Source: Neptuniibacter sp.
GTDB lineage: Bacteria > Pseudomonadota > Gammaproteobacteria > Pseudomonadales > Balneatricaceae
Length of the DNA: 13,172 bases
NCBI GenBank assembly: GCA_024686055.1
Contig: JAIBDV010000035.1
Location: 1-13,172 of the forward strand
Direction: 5' to 3'
The translations under genes were made by a program, and so were the position numbers. Under the pieces are notes generated by a model. That model saw only the letters and a list, made by a program, of their open reading frames with translations. It had not been told where the DNA came from and ran no database searches. Below are positions 6,399-12,707 of the stretch, piece by piece; the stretch's first letter is position 1, and every line of letters begins with the position of its first letter.

Positions 6399-7679
6399 TT
6401 AACCCTGGTACCGGGACAGCTCTTCGCGCAACACATCCAGCTCGTTTTCAGCTTTCTGGCGTGCTTTTTTCTTCAGGCTTTCTACCTGCAGCGCTTTTTC
6501 TGCCAGTACCGCCTGTGCCTCTGCAGCCTTATCATCAGCGGCTTCAACCCGCTCAATCTCACGCTTAAGCTGCATCACAATTGCGCGACGACGGCCCTGT
6601 TCAGCCCGCGCAATATCTTCAGCACTTTTCTCTTTTTTCACCGACTCATCCGTTTTAATGGCCGGCACATAGGTCAGCGGACGAATACCCGTCGCTGCCA
6701 GGATGTTGTCAATAAACGGCGCAGAGTGCTCACGGGCTTTTACGGCCCCCTTTTGCAACTGCGCTTCAACGTAGCCCAGATCAGCCATCAAATCATTGTA
6801 ACGTTGGCGCGGTGCTTCCAGTTGGGCATTAAGGAACTCAAACAGTTCCGTTTTTGCATCACCCCAGGCAATCCCCTCCGCGAAACGGTTACGCATTGCA
6901 GCGTTTTCCGCCTCACTGGCAAACAGGCTATAAAGCTGAAACAGCGTACTGCCATCAGCATCTTTCGGTTCACCTGGCGCGCGGGTATCCGTTTTTATCT
7001 GGTTTATCAGTTTGCGCAGCTGATCTGTACTGGAGAATAGCGGAATCGTATTGTCGTAGCTTTTCGACATTTTACGGCCATCCAGACCCGGGATCAGCTG
7101 AGTCGCTTCATCCACCTGTGCCTGCGGCAAGGAAAATAAAGGTTCAAAGCCATGGTTAAAACGGCCAGCAATATCACGTGCCATTTCAATGTGCTGGATC
7201 TGATCTTTACCCACCGGAATGATATCGGCGTTAAACATCAGAATATCGGCGGCCATCAGAATGGGGTAAGAAAACAGCCCCATGGTGACGCCGTCATCCA
7301 GATCCTCTTTACCCGCATCACGGTTGGCATCCACCGACGCTTTGTAGGCATGGGCCCGATTCATCAGACCTTTAGAGGTCGTACAGGTGAGTAGCCAGGT
7401 CAGTTGCGGGATCTCGGGGATATCACTCTGGCGGTAGAATGTCGCCACATCCGTATCCAGCCCCAGCGCCAGCCAGGTGGCGGCAATTTCCTGAGTGGAA
7501 CGGGCGACACGCTCGGGCTCATGACACTTGATCAGTGCATGATAATCCGCGAGAAAGAAGTAGCTGTTATAAGCAGGGTTAAGGCTGGCTTCAATCGCGG
7601 GCTTGATCGCCCCCAGGTAGTTACCAATATGGGGCGTACCGGTTGTCGTGATACCGGTCAGAACTGTTTGCTTGCTCAT
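6399..7679 (-). CDS. trpS: Tryptophanyl-tRNA synthetase, long form
   Basis: This 426-residue class I aminoacyl-tRNA synthetase charges tRNA(Trp) with tryptophan. The HIGH-type signature is PHIGNYLGA (residues 16-24), the KMSKS loop is GRKMSKSYDN (201-210), and the tryptophan pocket region includes FSYPILMAADILMF (136-149) and PVGKDQIQHIEMARDIA (155-171). The catalytic part ends near residue 340, about where compact bacterial TrpRS proteins stop. The remaining 85 residues are highly charged and helix-prone (about 345-426, rich in Lys, Glu and Ala), predicting a coiled coil. Similar extensions occur in TrpRS of Pseudomonas and relatives as I recall. The ATG at 7677-7679 is preceded only by a weak AAAGA site. 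No Trp-codon leader peptide is evident upstream. Confidence 0.97.
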   Translation of the reverse strand: MSKQTVLTGITTTGTPHIGNYLGAIKPAIEASLNPAYNSYFFLADYHALIKCHEPERVARSTQEIAATWLALGLDTDVATFYRQSDIPEIPQLTWLLTCTTSKGLMNRAHAYKASVDANRDAGKEDLDDGVTMGLFSYPILMAADILMFNADIIPVGKDQIQHIEMARDIAGRFNHGFEPLFSLPQAQVDEATQLIPGLDGRKMSKSYDNTIPLFSSTDQLRKLINQIKTDTRAPGEPKDADGSTLFQLYSLFASEAENAAMRNRFAEGIAWGDAKTELFEFLNAQLEAPRQRYNDLMADLGYVEAQLQKGAVKAREHSAPFIDNILAATGIRPLTYVPAIKTDESVKKEKSAEDIARAEQGRRRAIVMQLKREIERVEAADDKAAEAQAVLAEKALQVESLKKKARQKAENELDVLREELSRYQG

Positions 7680-7750
7680 CTGTAATCTTTATCTGAAGTA
7701 CGGGAAATGGCAGTCATCATAACGTAATTCAGCCGCACCTTCGCGGCCAC

Positions 7751-7768
7751 AGCGCAACAAGTTGCGCT
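7751..7768. promoter_or_regulatory. Perfect dyad AGCGCAAC-AA-GTTGCGCT upstream of trpS
   Basis: Two 8-base complementary halves are separated by only two bases, which suits a dimeric DNA-binding protein better than an RNA hairpin. It lies 72-89 bases before the trpS start codon on that gene's upstream side. No regulator is identified; an operator role is inference from symmetry and place. Confidence 0.4.
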
Positions 7769-7983
7769 TAATACTGACAGGAGCCCGGCCAGCATCAGCG
7801 ATAACTCACTTCACCGGTCTGCGCTAACAAAAATGCTTGCCTTGTAATAACTATCCCGTCTTTTTAAATAACAACTCGATCTAATTGAATGAATACTGTT
7901 TCAAACGTTCCAATAACAAAATAACCATTAAAAAACAGCTGGTTACTGACAAAGCCACTCAATATGACTAAATAAAAGCACCT

Positions 7984-8012
7984 TTGACAGCCCGTACTCA
8001 CTGGCCAACACT
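7984..8012 (+). promoter_or_regulatory. Candidate promoter of the DUF2789 gene
   Basis: TTGACA (7984-7989) is a perfect -35 hexamer. With a 17-base gap it reaches AACACT (8007-8012), which matches the -10 consensus at only 3 of 6. A start near 8019 would leave a leader of about 28 bases before the GTG at 8047. The -35 is convincing and the -10 is poor. Confidence 0.35.
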
Positions 8013-8046
8013 GTGACTAACGTATGACGGCAGCAGGAGATCACCG

Positions 8047-8283
8047 GTGGATACCTCATCACATACCCTCAACGCACTGTTTTCGCAGTTGGGGCTACCC
8101 AGCAGTGATCTCGAGATTGATCGCTTTATAGCAACGCACCAGCTCTATAGCGATGTAATTACCCTGGCTGATGCAACGTTCTGGTCTGCGTCACAGGCCA
8201 GTTTTTTGCGCGAGGCACTTGATCAGGACGCCGACTGGTGTGAACTGGTCGACACACTGGACAGCCGTTTACGCGCCAACTGA
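8047..8283 (+). CDS. DUF2789 family small protein
   Basis: This 78-residue protein matches the pattern I recall for DUF2789, a family of short soluble proteins in Pseudomonas and related Gammaproteobacteria with no assigned function. Diagnostic stretches are MDTSSHTLNALFSQLGLPSS at the N terminus, IDRFIATHQL (about 24-33), LADATFWSASQASFLREAL (40-58) and DADWCELVDTLDSRLR near the end. It is predicted to be all-helical and cytoplasmic. The start is GTG 8047, with AGGAG at 8035-8039 seven bases before it; this start reproduces the family's conserved N terminus. A terminator follows at 8351-8375, so it is probably monocistronic. Confidence 0.88.
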   Translation: MDTSSHTLNALFSQLGLPSSDLEIDRFIATHQLYSDVITLADATFWSASQASFLREALDQDADWCELVDTLDSRLRAN

Positions 8284-8350
8284 CCCTTTAAAAGGTGCCA
8301 TCATATCCAGCTGGCATCCCAGGGCTACACCTTTCATTCTCCAAACTCCC

Positions 8351-8375
8351 ACCGGTGCTTGCGCCGGTTTTTTTT
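8351..8375 (+). terminator. Rho-independent terminator after the DUF2789 gene
   Basis: ACCGGTG-CTTG-CGCCGGT forms a seven-pair stem (one T-G pair) and is followed by seven further T residues. It lies 67 bases past the DUF2789 stop and directly before the yaaA promoter candidate. Confidence 0.88.
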
Positions 8376-8384
8376 GCCTGTCTG

Positions 8385-8414
8385 TCGACAGCACAAAGCA
8401 CTCATCGTTATCAT
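8385..8414 (+). promoter_or_regulatory. Candidate yaaA promoter with a palindrome over the -35 box
   Basis: TCGACA (8385-8390) and TATCAT (8409-8414) each match the sigma70 hexamers at 5 of 6 positions, with an 18-base spacer. Transcription would begin near 8421, about 27 bases before the yaaA ATG. The 10-bp palindrome CTGTCGACAG (8382-8391) overlaps the -35 hexamer and could be an operator. I do not see an obvious OxyR site, although yaaA is OxyR-controlled in E. coli. Confidence 0.5.
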
Positions 8415-8447
8415 GGCGCTACCGCCTTAAACAACAGATGCCTGACA

Positions 8448-9224
8448 ATGCTGATAGTAATATCCCCAGCCAAAAACCTGGATTACGACACCCCGGCAAC
8501 GACAACAGCCACCAGCCAGCCTGATTTTCTGAGCCACAGCCAGGAATTGATCGATCCACTTCGCGAACTCTCAGTGCAGGACGTGGCTGAGCTAATGAAA
8601 CTGAGTGATAAGCTATCCAGCCTGAATGTTGCCCGTTACCAGTCATTCAGCCTGCCCTTCACCACAGACAACGCCAAACAGGCGATTCTGGCCTTTAACG
8701 GTGATGTCTACGCCGGACTGGATGCGGCCAGCCTCAATGACAATCAGTTGCAGTTCGCCCAGCAACACCTGCGAATTCTGTCTGGCCTGTATGGCCTGCT
8801 GAAACCGCTGGATCTGATGCAGCCTTACCGACTGGAAATGGGCACAAAGTTTGCCAACCCGCGTGGTAAAGATCTGTACCAGTTCTGGGGCAACCTGCTG
8901 ACAGACGAACTCAACCGGCTACTGGCCGAACAGACAGAGCCCGCCCTGATCAATCTGGCTTCGAATGAATACTTCAAAGCCGTCAAACCCCGCAACCTGC
9001 AGGGACGCCTGATCACACCGGTATTCAAAGATCTGAAAAACGGCCAGTACAAAATCATCAGTTTCTATGCCAAAAAAGCCCGTGGCCTGATGAGCCGCTA
9101 CATCATTGAGAACGAACTGAGCCAGGTAGAACAGCTCAAAGGCTTTGATCTGGCCGGGTACCGCTTTGCCCCCACGATGTCCGAAGGTGACAGCTGGGTT
9201 TTCACCCGCGACGCTGCAGAATAA
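8448..9224 (+). CDS. yaaA: Peroxide stress protein YaaA (DUF328)
   Basis: This 258-residue cytoplasmic protein has the same length as E. coli YaaA, which limits free intracellular iron and so reduces Fenton damage during hydrogen peroxide stress; the family has also been shown to have a DNA-binding fold. The family start MLIVISPAKNLDYDTP is intact. Further hallmarks are ILAFNGDVYAGLDAASL (about 77-93), LRILSGLYGLLKPLDLMQPY (108-127), NLASNEYFKAV (164-174), FYAKKARGLMSRYI (206-219) and FAPTMSEGDSWVF near the end. I chose ATG 8448 because of this N terminus; the Shine-Dalgarno is weak, and the in-frame extension to 8295 would cross the terminator and promoter. It appears to be transcribed alone. 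Confidence 0.95.
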   Translation: MLIVISPAKNLDYDTPATTTATSQPDFLSHSQELIDPLRELSVQDVAELMKLSDKLSSLNVARYQSFSLPFTTDNAKQAILAFNGDVYAGLDAASLNDNQLQFAQQHLRILSGLYGLLKPLDLMQPYRLEMGTKFANPRGKDLYQFWGNLLTDELNRLLAEQTEPALINLASNEYFKAVKPRNLQGRLITPVFKDLKNGQYKIISFYAKKARGLMSRYIIENELSQVEQLKGFDLAGYRFAPTMSEGDSWVFTRDAAE

Positions 9225-9236
9225 ACCCTGCCACTC

Positions 9237-9259
9237 TAAGCCCTGCCAGTCAGGGCTTA
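9237..9259. repeat. Perfect hairpin just after yaaA without a T-tract
   Basis: TAAGCCCTG-CCAGT-CAGGGCTTA forms a nine-pair stem beginning 13 bases after the yaaA stop. No run of T follows on either strand, so it is not a classical intrinsic terminator. It may protect the 3' end of the mRNA or act with Rho. Confidence 0.5.
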
Positions 9260-9317
9260 CACATAACCGTCTGCTTCACTATCAGCCATGCCCGATCCTG
9301 ATCAGCAATTTCCCACC

Positions 9318-9347
9318 ATAAAAAAGGGCCACCTTGCGGCAGCCCTT
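9318..9347 (-). terminator. Rho-independent terminator of the di-heme cytochrome gene
   Basis: On the minus strand, AAGGGCTGCC-GCAA-GGTGGCCCTT makes a ten-pair stem (two G-T pairs) with a GNRA loop, followed by a run of T. It lies 31 bases past the cytochrome stop at 9379. Confidence 0.9.
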
Positions 9348-9378
9348 GTTCAATACTCATTTCTCGACTGAAATCGCT

Positions 9379-11367
9379 TTACAGCGTTTTCAGATACTCG
9401 ACCAGCGCCCAGCGCTCATCTTCACCCAGGCCACGACCAATCACGCCTTTACCGGTGCGAGCATCGGTAAATTCATGACCAACATTGGTATTACCCTGCT
9501 GCGCGGTATTAAGCTGGAATGGTCCCTGATCATATTTGTAGCCCACCATGATCGGGTCAAACTCCAGGCTGCCCAGGAAGATATTCTCAGGCCGTTCTGC
9601 AACTGGAGACAACATATGGTAAAGCGTTGGTACGGAACCGTTATGCAGGAACGGCGCGGTCGCCCAGATACCGTTCAGTGGACGGGCCTTATAACCGGCT
9701 CCAGCCTGCAGGCAGTTCAGCCGATCACCATCCATCCGCTGCTTTTCAGCGCCAGTGACATCATGGGTGTTGTACCAGAAGTTATTCACTTCCTGCACTG
9801 TTGCTCCCAGGGCCGCGGCAAACAGCACATTACCTTTGTCATCCACCAGCTTGCTCATCGGGAACGGCTGACAGCCTCCGTTGTATTTACCGCCAGCGTT
9901 ATATGCCTGATCAGACTTGTCACCCGCCAGGCCTTTAAGGGCATAATCAGGCACCAGATAGATCGATGTCTCCGGGTCCATCTCCATCTGGCTAATGTTC
10001 ACTTTACGGTTTTGCAGCACATCCGCCTGAGCAGAGTCCGTGCCCACTTCATCCAGCGGGATCAGATTCATCGCAATCAGGCGATTATCAGCAGTGCCCT
10101 TGGCAGCCCAGACACTTTCCTGCCAGAACCGCGCGGAATTAACCGGTGGCATATGGCATTTCTCACAGTTTTCAACGTATAGCTGTTCACCTTTGGCCGC
10201 CAGTCCTTTATCAATCGGCGGAAGGATTTTCTCAGGCCACTCAGGTGCCTGCAGCCCGCCCAGTTTTTTCTGCTCATACGGATTTTCTTTCCCCGCCAGC
10301 AGGGTTTCCATCCAGTCCAGGTTATCCAGCGGAATCGTTGAAGCGAACTGAGGTACAGGCTTGCCATCTGGCGTCGGCTTCAGGTTAACTCCGGCAGAAA
10401 CACCCAGTGACTCACCCGCATTACGGACCATCGGCTGCATCACCGAGCCATCATACTGTACCCAGTCAAACCAGGAGGTGGTCCAGATATGCGGATAGTT
10501 AACCGGTGCATTGGTGGCGTGGTTATTGGCCGGGTTCTGCAAATCACTGCTAAACACCGCATTACCAATACGGTTCAGCGCATCCAGCCGGGTAAAGCCT
10601 TCTTCCAGTGAGGCATTCTGCTTCAGTGCTACCCGGACACGTTTGATGATCGATGCTTTATTGTTGTCACTGGCCAGTGCTTCATCCAGCGCGGCATGAT
10701 CTTTCGCTTCCAGACCTTCCAGCGCGGCTTTAAGCAGAACTTTGATCGTGGTAGTCATGTCCTTTTTCAGCTGCTTGCTGGTTGCAGCGCTGTACTGTTC
10801 ACCCAGTACCCGACGAGCAAAACGATCAAAACGGGTCGGAATCAGGCGGGTTTCCAGCATGGTGCGCATCAGCACCTTGGTCAGCCCGGTCAGATCGCTC
10901 ATCGCCGGACCACCATCGAAGTACAGAGCCTGACCCTGATACTCCATCTGGCCGGTATGACAGGCGGCACAGGTCAGTCCCAGTGCGGTGACCTTACGTT
11001 GCAGAATCGGGTTGTAAAAATCGTCCATCAGCGCAAAGCCGACAGGCAGGCCGCTACGGTTCACCTGGCGGTCAGGGTTACCTGGAATAAAGCCCAGCGA
11101 CTCCGGCAGATAATCAGGGTCACTCAGCAACTTGCCCTGTAAACCATTCCAGATGCCTGGCTGCTCCAGACTATCAAACCAGTCAAACGGAATCGGCAGC
11201 GTTGATGTGCCCTGGGTAATGTAGTGAAATTTCTGGCGCTCGGCATCGGTCCAGCCCTGCTCCATCCAGATCCCATTATTCTCAACCGTTTGCGCTGGCG
11301 GCGTTGCCGCACACGATGCCAGCGCCATGGCACCCGCCATCAATAAAACCGAACGTTTCACCTGCAT
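9379..11367 (-). CDS. Di-heme c-type cytochrome lipoprotein, RoxA (rubber oxygenase)-like
   Basis: This 662-residue exported protein belongs to the di-heme peroxidase/MauG superfamily and most resembles the RoxA-like branch. RoxA itself is a secreted di-heme dioxygenase that cleaves polyisoprene, but most family members have no known substrate. The N terminus is a lipoprotein signal with lipobox LASC (Cys19). Two heme sites are present: CAACH (133-137) and CEKCH (401-405). RoxA-like landmarks are FDWFDSLEQP (61-70) and SWFDWVQYDGSVMQPMVRN (298-316). The superfamily motif YKARPLNGIWATAPFLHNGS (559-578), continuing into VPTLYHML, lies near the end. Two extra Cys (499, 552) could form a disulfide. 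The length is close to RoxA (about 680). An AAGGA site lies eight bases before the ATG. The gene stands alone with its own terminator and a promoter candidate. Alternative substrates such as isoprenoids, lipids or peroxide are equally possible. Confidence 0.82.
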   Translation of the reverse strand: MQVKRSVLLMAGAMALASCAATPPAQTVENNGIWMEQGWTDAERQKFHYITQGTSTLPIPFDWFDSLEQPGIWNGLQGKLLSDPDYLPESLGFIPGNPDRQVNRSGLPVGFALMDDFYNPILQRKVTALGLTCAACHTGQMEYQGQALYFDGGPAMSDLTGLTKVLMRTMLETRLIPTRFDRFARRVLGEQYSAATSKQLKKDMTTTIKVLLKAALEGLEAKDHAALDEALASDNNKASIIKRVRVALKQNASLEEGFTRLDALNRIGNAVFSSDLQNPANNHATNAPVNYPHIWTTSWFDWVQYDGSVMQPMVRNAGESLGVSAGVNLKPTPDGKPVPQFASTIPLDNLDWMETLLAGKENPYEQKKLGGLQAPEWPEKILPPIDKGLAAKGEQLYVENCEKCHMPPVNSARFWQESVWAAKGTADNRLIAMNLIPLDEVGTDSAQADVLQNRKVNISQMEMDPETSIYLVPDYALKGLAGDKSDQAYNAGGKYNGGCQPFPMSKLVDDKGNVLFAAALGATVQEVNNFWYNTHDVTGAEKQRMDGDRLNCLQAGAGYKARPLNGIWATAPFLHNGSVPTLYHMLSPVAERPENIFLGSLEFDPIMVGYKYDQGPFQLNTAQQGNTNVGHEFTDARTGKGVIGRGLGEDERWALVEYLKTL

Positions 11368-11472
11368 GATTCTTATCCTTTTCTGTCATTGATCCATTTC
11401 AGCAACGCTGTAGAAACAACGGCTAATGACCTGATCACAACCGTGTCAGGCTTTGGTAATTTTATGGAAGGA

Positions 11473-11500
11473 ACAATACAGAATGCGTCAGAGTGGTCAA
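11473..11500 (-). promoter_or_regulatory. Candidate promoter of the RoxA-like cytochrome gene
   Basis: On the minus strand, TTGACC (11495-11500, 5 of 6 to the -35) and TATTGT (11473-11478, 4 of 6 to the -10) are separated by 16 bases. Transcription would start near 11466, about 98 bases before the ATG. One copy of an 8-bp direct repeat overlaps the -35. Confidence 0.4.
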
Positions 11501-11522
11501 TACAAACCTCCTCCTGGTCAAT
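11494..11522. repeat. Two 8-bp direct repeats, TGGTCAAT, exactly 21 bp apart
   Basis: TGGTCAAT occurs at 11494-11501 and again at 11515-11522. A 21-base period places both copies on the same face of the helix. One overlaps the predicted -35 of the cytochrome gene and the other sits just upstream, as expected for a tandem activator site. Confidence 0.5.
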
Positions 11523-11646
11523 CCTTAACGACAGACTGGCAAGAACACAGAATAGCGCCCTGATAACTCTCGTTCACTTCCATTCGAACAGCAACCAGTC
11601 TACCGGGCAAAAGACATTACATACAACAGGGATATAGGAGTTTTTC

Positions 11647-11697
11647 CTGGCCCAGGCAACCTGTGGCTGTGGCTGTGGCTGTAACGCACCAGCTTAA
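11647..11697 (+). CDS. Possible 16-codon Cys-Gly micro-ORF (CGCGCGC), CTG start
   Basis: Read from CTG 11647, the frame gives MAQATCGCGCGCNAPA and stops at TAA 11695-11697. A GGAG (11637-11640) sits six bases upstream, and a stem-loop begins 16 bases after the stop. Alternating Cys-Gly could bind a soft metal such as copper or zinc. Against it: CTG is a rare start in bacteria, no in-frame ATG, GTG or TTG exists after the TAG at 11635, no promoter is evident, and the motif comes from a 6-bp microrepeat that could arise by slippage. I regard it as a candidate only. Confidence 0.2.
   Translation: MAQATCGCGCGCNAPA
11661..11682. repeat. Hexanucleotide tandem repeat (CTGTGG)3 CTGT
   Basis: Three full copies and one partial copy of CTGTGG run without interruption for 22 bases. 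Changes in copy number would add or remove Cys-Gly pairs without shifting the frame of the possible micro-ORF. Confidence 0.85.
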
Positions 11698-11712
11698 GTA
11701 GAAACAGACGAG

Positions 11713-11743
11713 CAAACTCGGTAGAACAGCCTGCCGAGCTTTG
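11713..11743 (+). terminator. Terminator-like hairpin between the micro-ORF and the MoxR gene
   Basis: CAAA-CTCGGTAG, loop AACAGC, CTGCCGAG-c-TTTG forms a twelve-pair stem with one bulge and one T-G pair. Only TTG follows, so the T-tract is weak. It could end a short transcript coming from the left or be a regulatory hairpin. Confidence 0.35.
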
Positions 11744-11861
11744 TTGATCGTAGCCAGACGTAACAACCCCATCGCCATCAGTACTTTCCCTTACGCTTTA
11801 GTCATGCTGTTGATACACTGCCGCTTCAAGTCACCCGAGCTGAAACTGATGGGAGCGCGCA

Positions 11862-12707
11862 ATGAAGTTTGAAGGCAGCCAGAATTATGTCGCCACTGAC
11901 GATCTGCAAATGGCCGTAAATGCGGCGATTACCCTGCAACGTCCACTATTGATTAAAGGCGAGCCCGGCACCGGTAAAACCATGCTGGCTGAAGAGGTCG
12001 CCGGTGCGCTGGGCATGAAGCTGTTGCGCTGGCACATCAAATCCACCACCAAGGCCCAGCAGGGGCTCTACGAATACGATGCGGTGTCCCGCCTGCGTGA
12101 CTCCCAGCTCGGCGAAGAACGGGTCCACGATATCAGCAATTACATCCGTAAAGGGATGCTGTGGCAGGCCTTCGACAGTGATGAGCAGGTGGTGCTGCTG
12201 ATCGATGAGATCGACAAAGCGGATATTGAATTCCCCAATGACCTGCTGGTCGAGCTCGACAAGATGGAGTTCAGCGTCTACGAGACTGGCGAACGGGTTC
12301 AGGCGAAAATACGCCCCATCATTATCATCACCAGTAACAACGAGAAAGAGCTGCCCGACGCCTTCCTGCGCCGCTGTTTTTTCCACTACATCAACTTCCC
12401 CACAAAAGACACCATGCAGAAGATTGTTGACGTCCACTTCCCCGACATTCAGCAGAGTCTGGTGCGCGAAGCGATGGAGATCTTCTTCCAGGTACGCGAT
12501 GTGCAGAGCCTGAAGAAAAAGCCCTCTACCTCCGAACTGATCGACTGGCTGAAGCTGCTACTGGCCGACAAGATCCCGCTGGACGTTCTGCAGAACCGCG
12601 ATAACAGTCAGGCGGTGCCACCCCTGTACGGTGCGCTGCTGAAAAACGAGCAGGACCTGCACATGCTGCAGCGCCTCGCCTTTATGGCGCGACGCGAGGC
12701 ACGCTGA
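11862..12707 (+). CDS. MoxR family AAA+ ATPase
   Basis: This 281-residue cytoplasmic AAA+ ATPase is of the MoxR/CoxD type. Such proteins act with a VWA-domain partner as chaperones in cofactor insertion or complex maturation. Walker A is GEPGTGKT (33-40) and Walker B is VVLLIDEIDKAD (110-121). Sensor 1 lies in IIIITSNNEKELPDAFLRRC (153-172), which also supplies the likely arginine fingers (Arg170, Arg171). The C-terminal helical lid runs from about 185 to 281. The ATG has GGGAG six bases upstream (11851-11855). Its stop overlaps the ATG of the next gene by one base, so ATPase and VWA partner are translationally coupled, as in many Proteobacteria. The client is unknown; no CO-dehydrogenase or methanol-dehydrogenase genes are in the window. 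Confidence 0.95.
   Translation: MKFEGSQNYVATDDLQMAVNAAITLQRPLLIKGEPGTGKTMLAEEVAGALGMKLLRWHIKSTTKAQQGLYEYDAVSRLRDSQLGEERVHDISNYIRKGMLWQAFDSDEQVVLLIDEIDKADIEFPNDLLVELDKMEFSVYETGERVQAKIRPIIIITSNNEKELPDAFLRRCFFHYINFPTKDTMQKIVDVHFPDIQQSLVREAMEIFFQVRDVQSLKKKPSTSELIDWLKLLLADKIPLDVLQNRDNSQAVPPLYGALLKNEQDLHMLQRLAFMARREAR

Larger units (their letters stand above)
7680..8046. other. AT-rich divergent spacer between trpS and the DUF2789 gene
   Basis: There is no convincing gene here. The trpS side holds an 18-bp dyad (7751-7768) and a TATGAT -10-like box on the minus strand (7716-7721), about 37 bases before the trpS ATG but without a good -35. The stretch 7850-7980 is clearly AT-rich, as is usual for a double promoter region. 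The right end holds the promoter candidate and Shine-Dalgarno of the DUF2789 gene. Confidence 0.6.
11368..11861. other. 494-bp spacer between the cytochrome and MoxR genes
   Basis: The left part holds the Shine-Dalgarno, promoter candidate and direct repeats of the leftward cytochrome gene. The middle holds a (CTGTGG)n microrepeat inside a possible 16-codon ORF, followed by a hairpin. The right part, 11745-11850, shows nothing I can name apart from the GGGAG site of the MoxR gene at 11851-11855. An 82-codon frame beginning at TTG 11389 is open but has no coding character that I can see. Confidence 0.6.

Noticed and set aside
6347..6436. Upstream extension of the sulfurtransferase reading frame
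   Set aside because: It would overlap the trpS 3' end and bypass the perfect AGGAGG at 6352-6357; the added residues look non-coding.
6336..7040. Plus-strand 234-codon frame opposite trpS
   Set aside because: Antisense to a clear TrpRS; hydrophobic stretches derive from the complement of the Lys/Glu/Ala-rich tail.
7922..7945. TAACCA...TGGTTA inverted repeat in the trpS spacer
   Set aside because: Six-base arms in AT-rich sequence are expected by chance, with no promoter alignment.
8295..8447. Upstream extension of yaaA
   Set aside because: It would cross the terminator at 8351-8375 and the promoter candidate; the conserved YaaA N terminus begins at 8448.
9334..10182. Plus-strand 282-codon frame opposite the cytochrome gene
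   Set aside because: It starts within the cytochrome terminator and runs antisense to the heme-binding protein; no plausible domain.
11462..11515. Minus-strand AGGAGGAGG (11507-11515) followed six bases later by TTG and a 12-codon frame, as a leader peptide for the cytochrome gene
   Set aside because: It overlaps the predicted -35 region, so it could only be transcribed from a further upstream promoter that I do not see; the peptide has no special composition.
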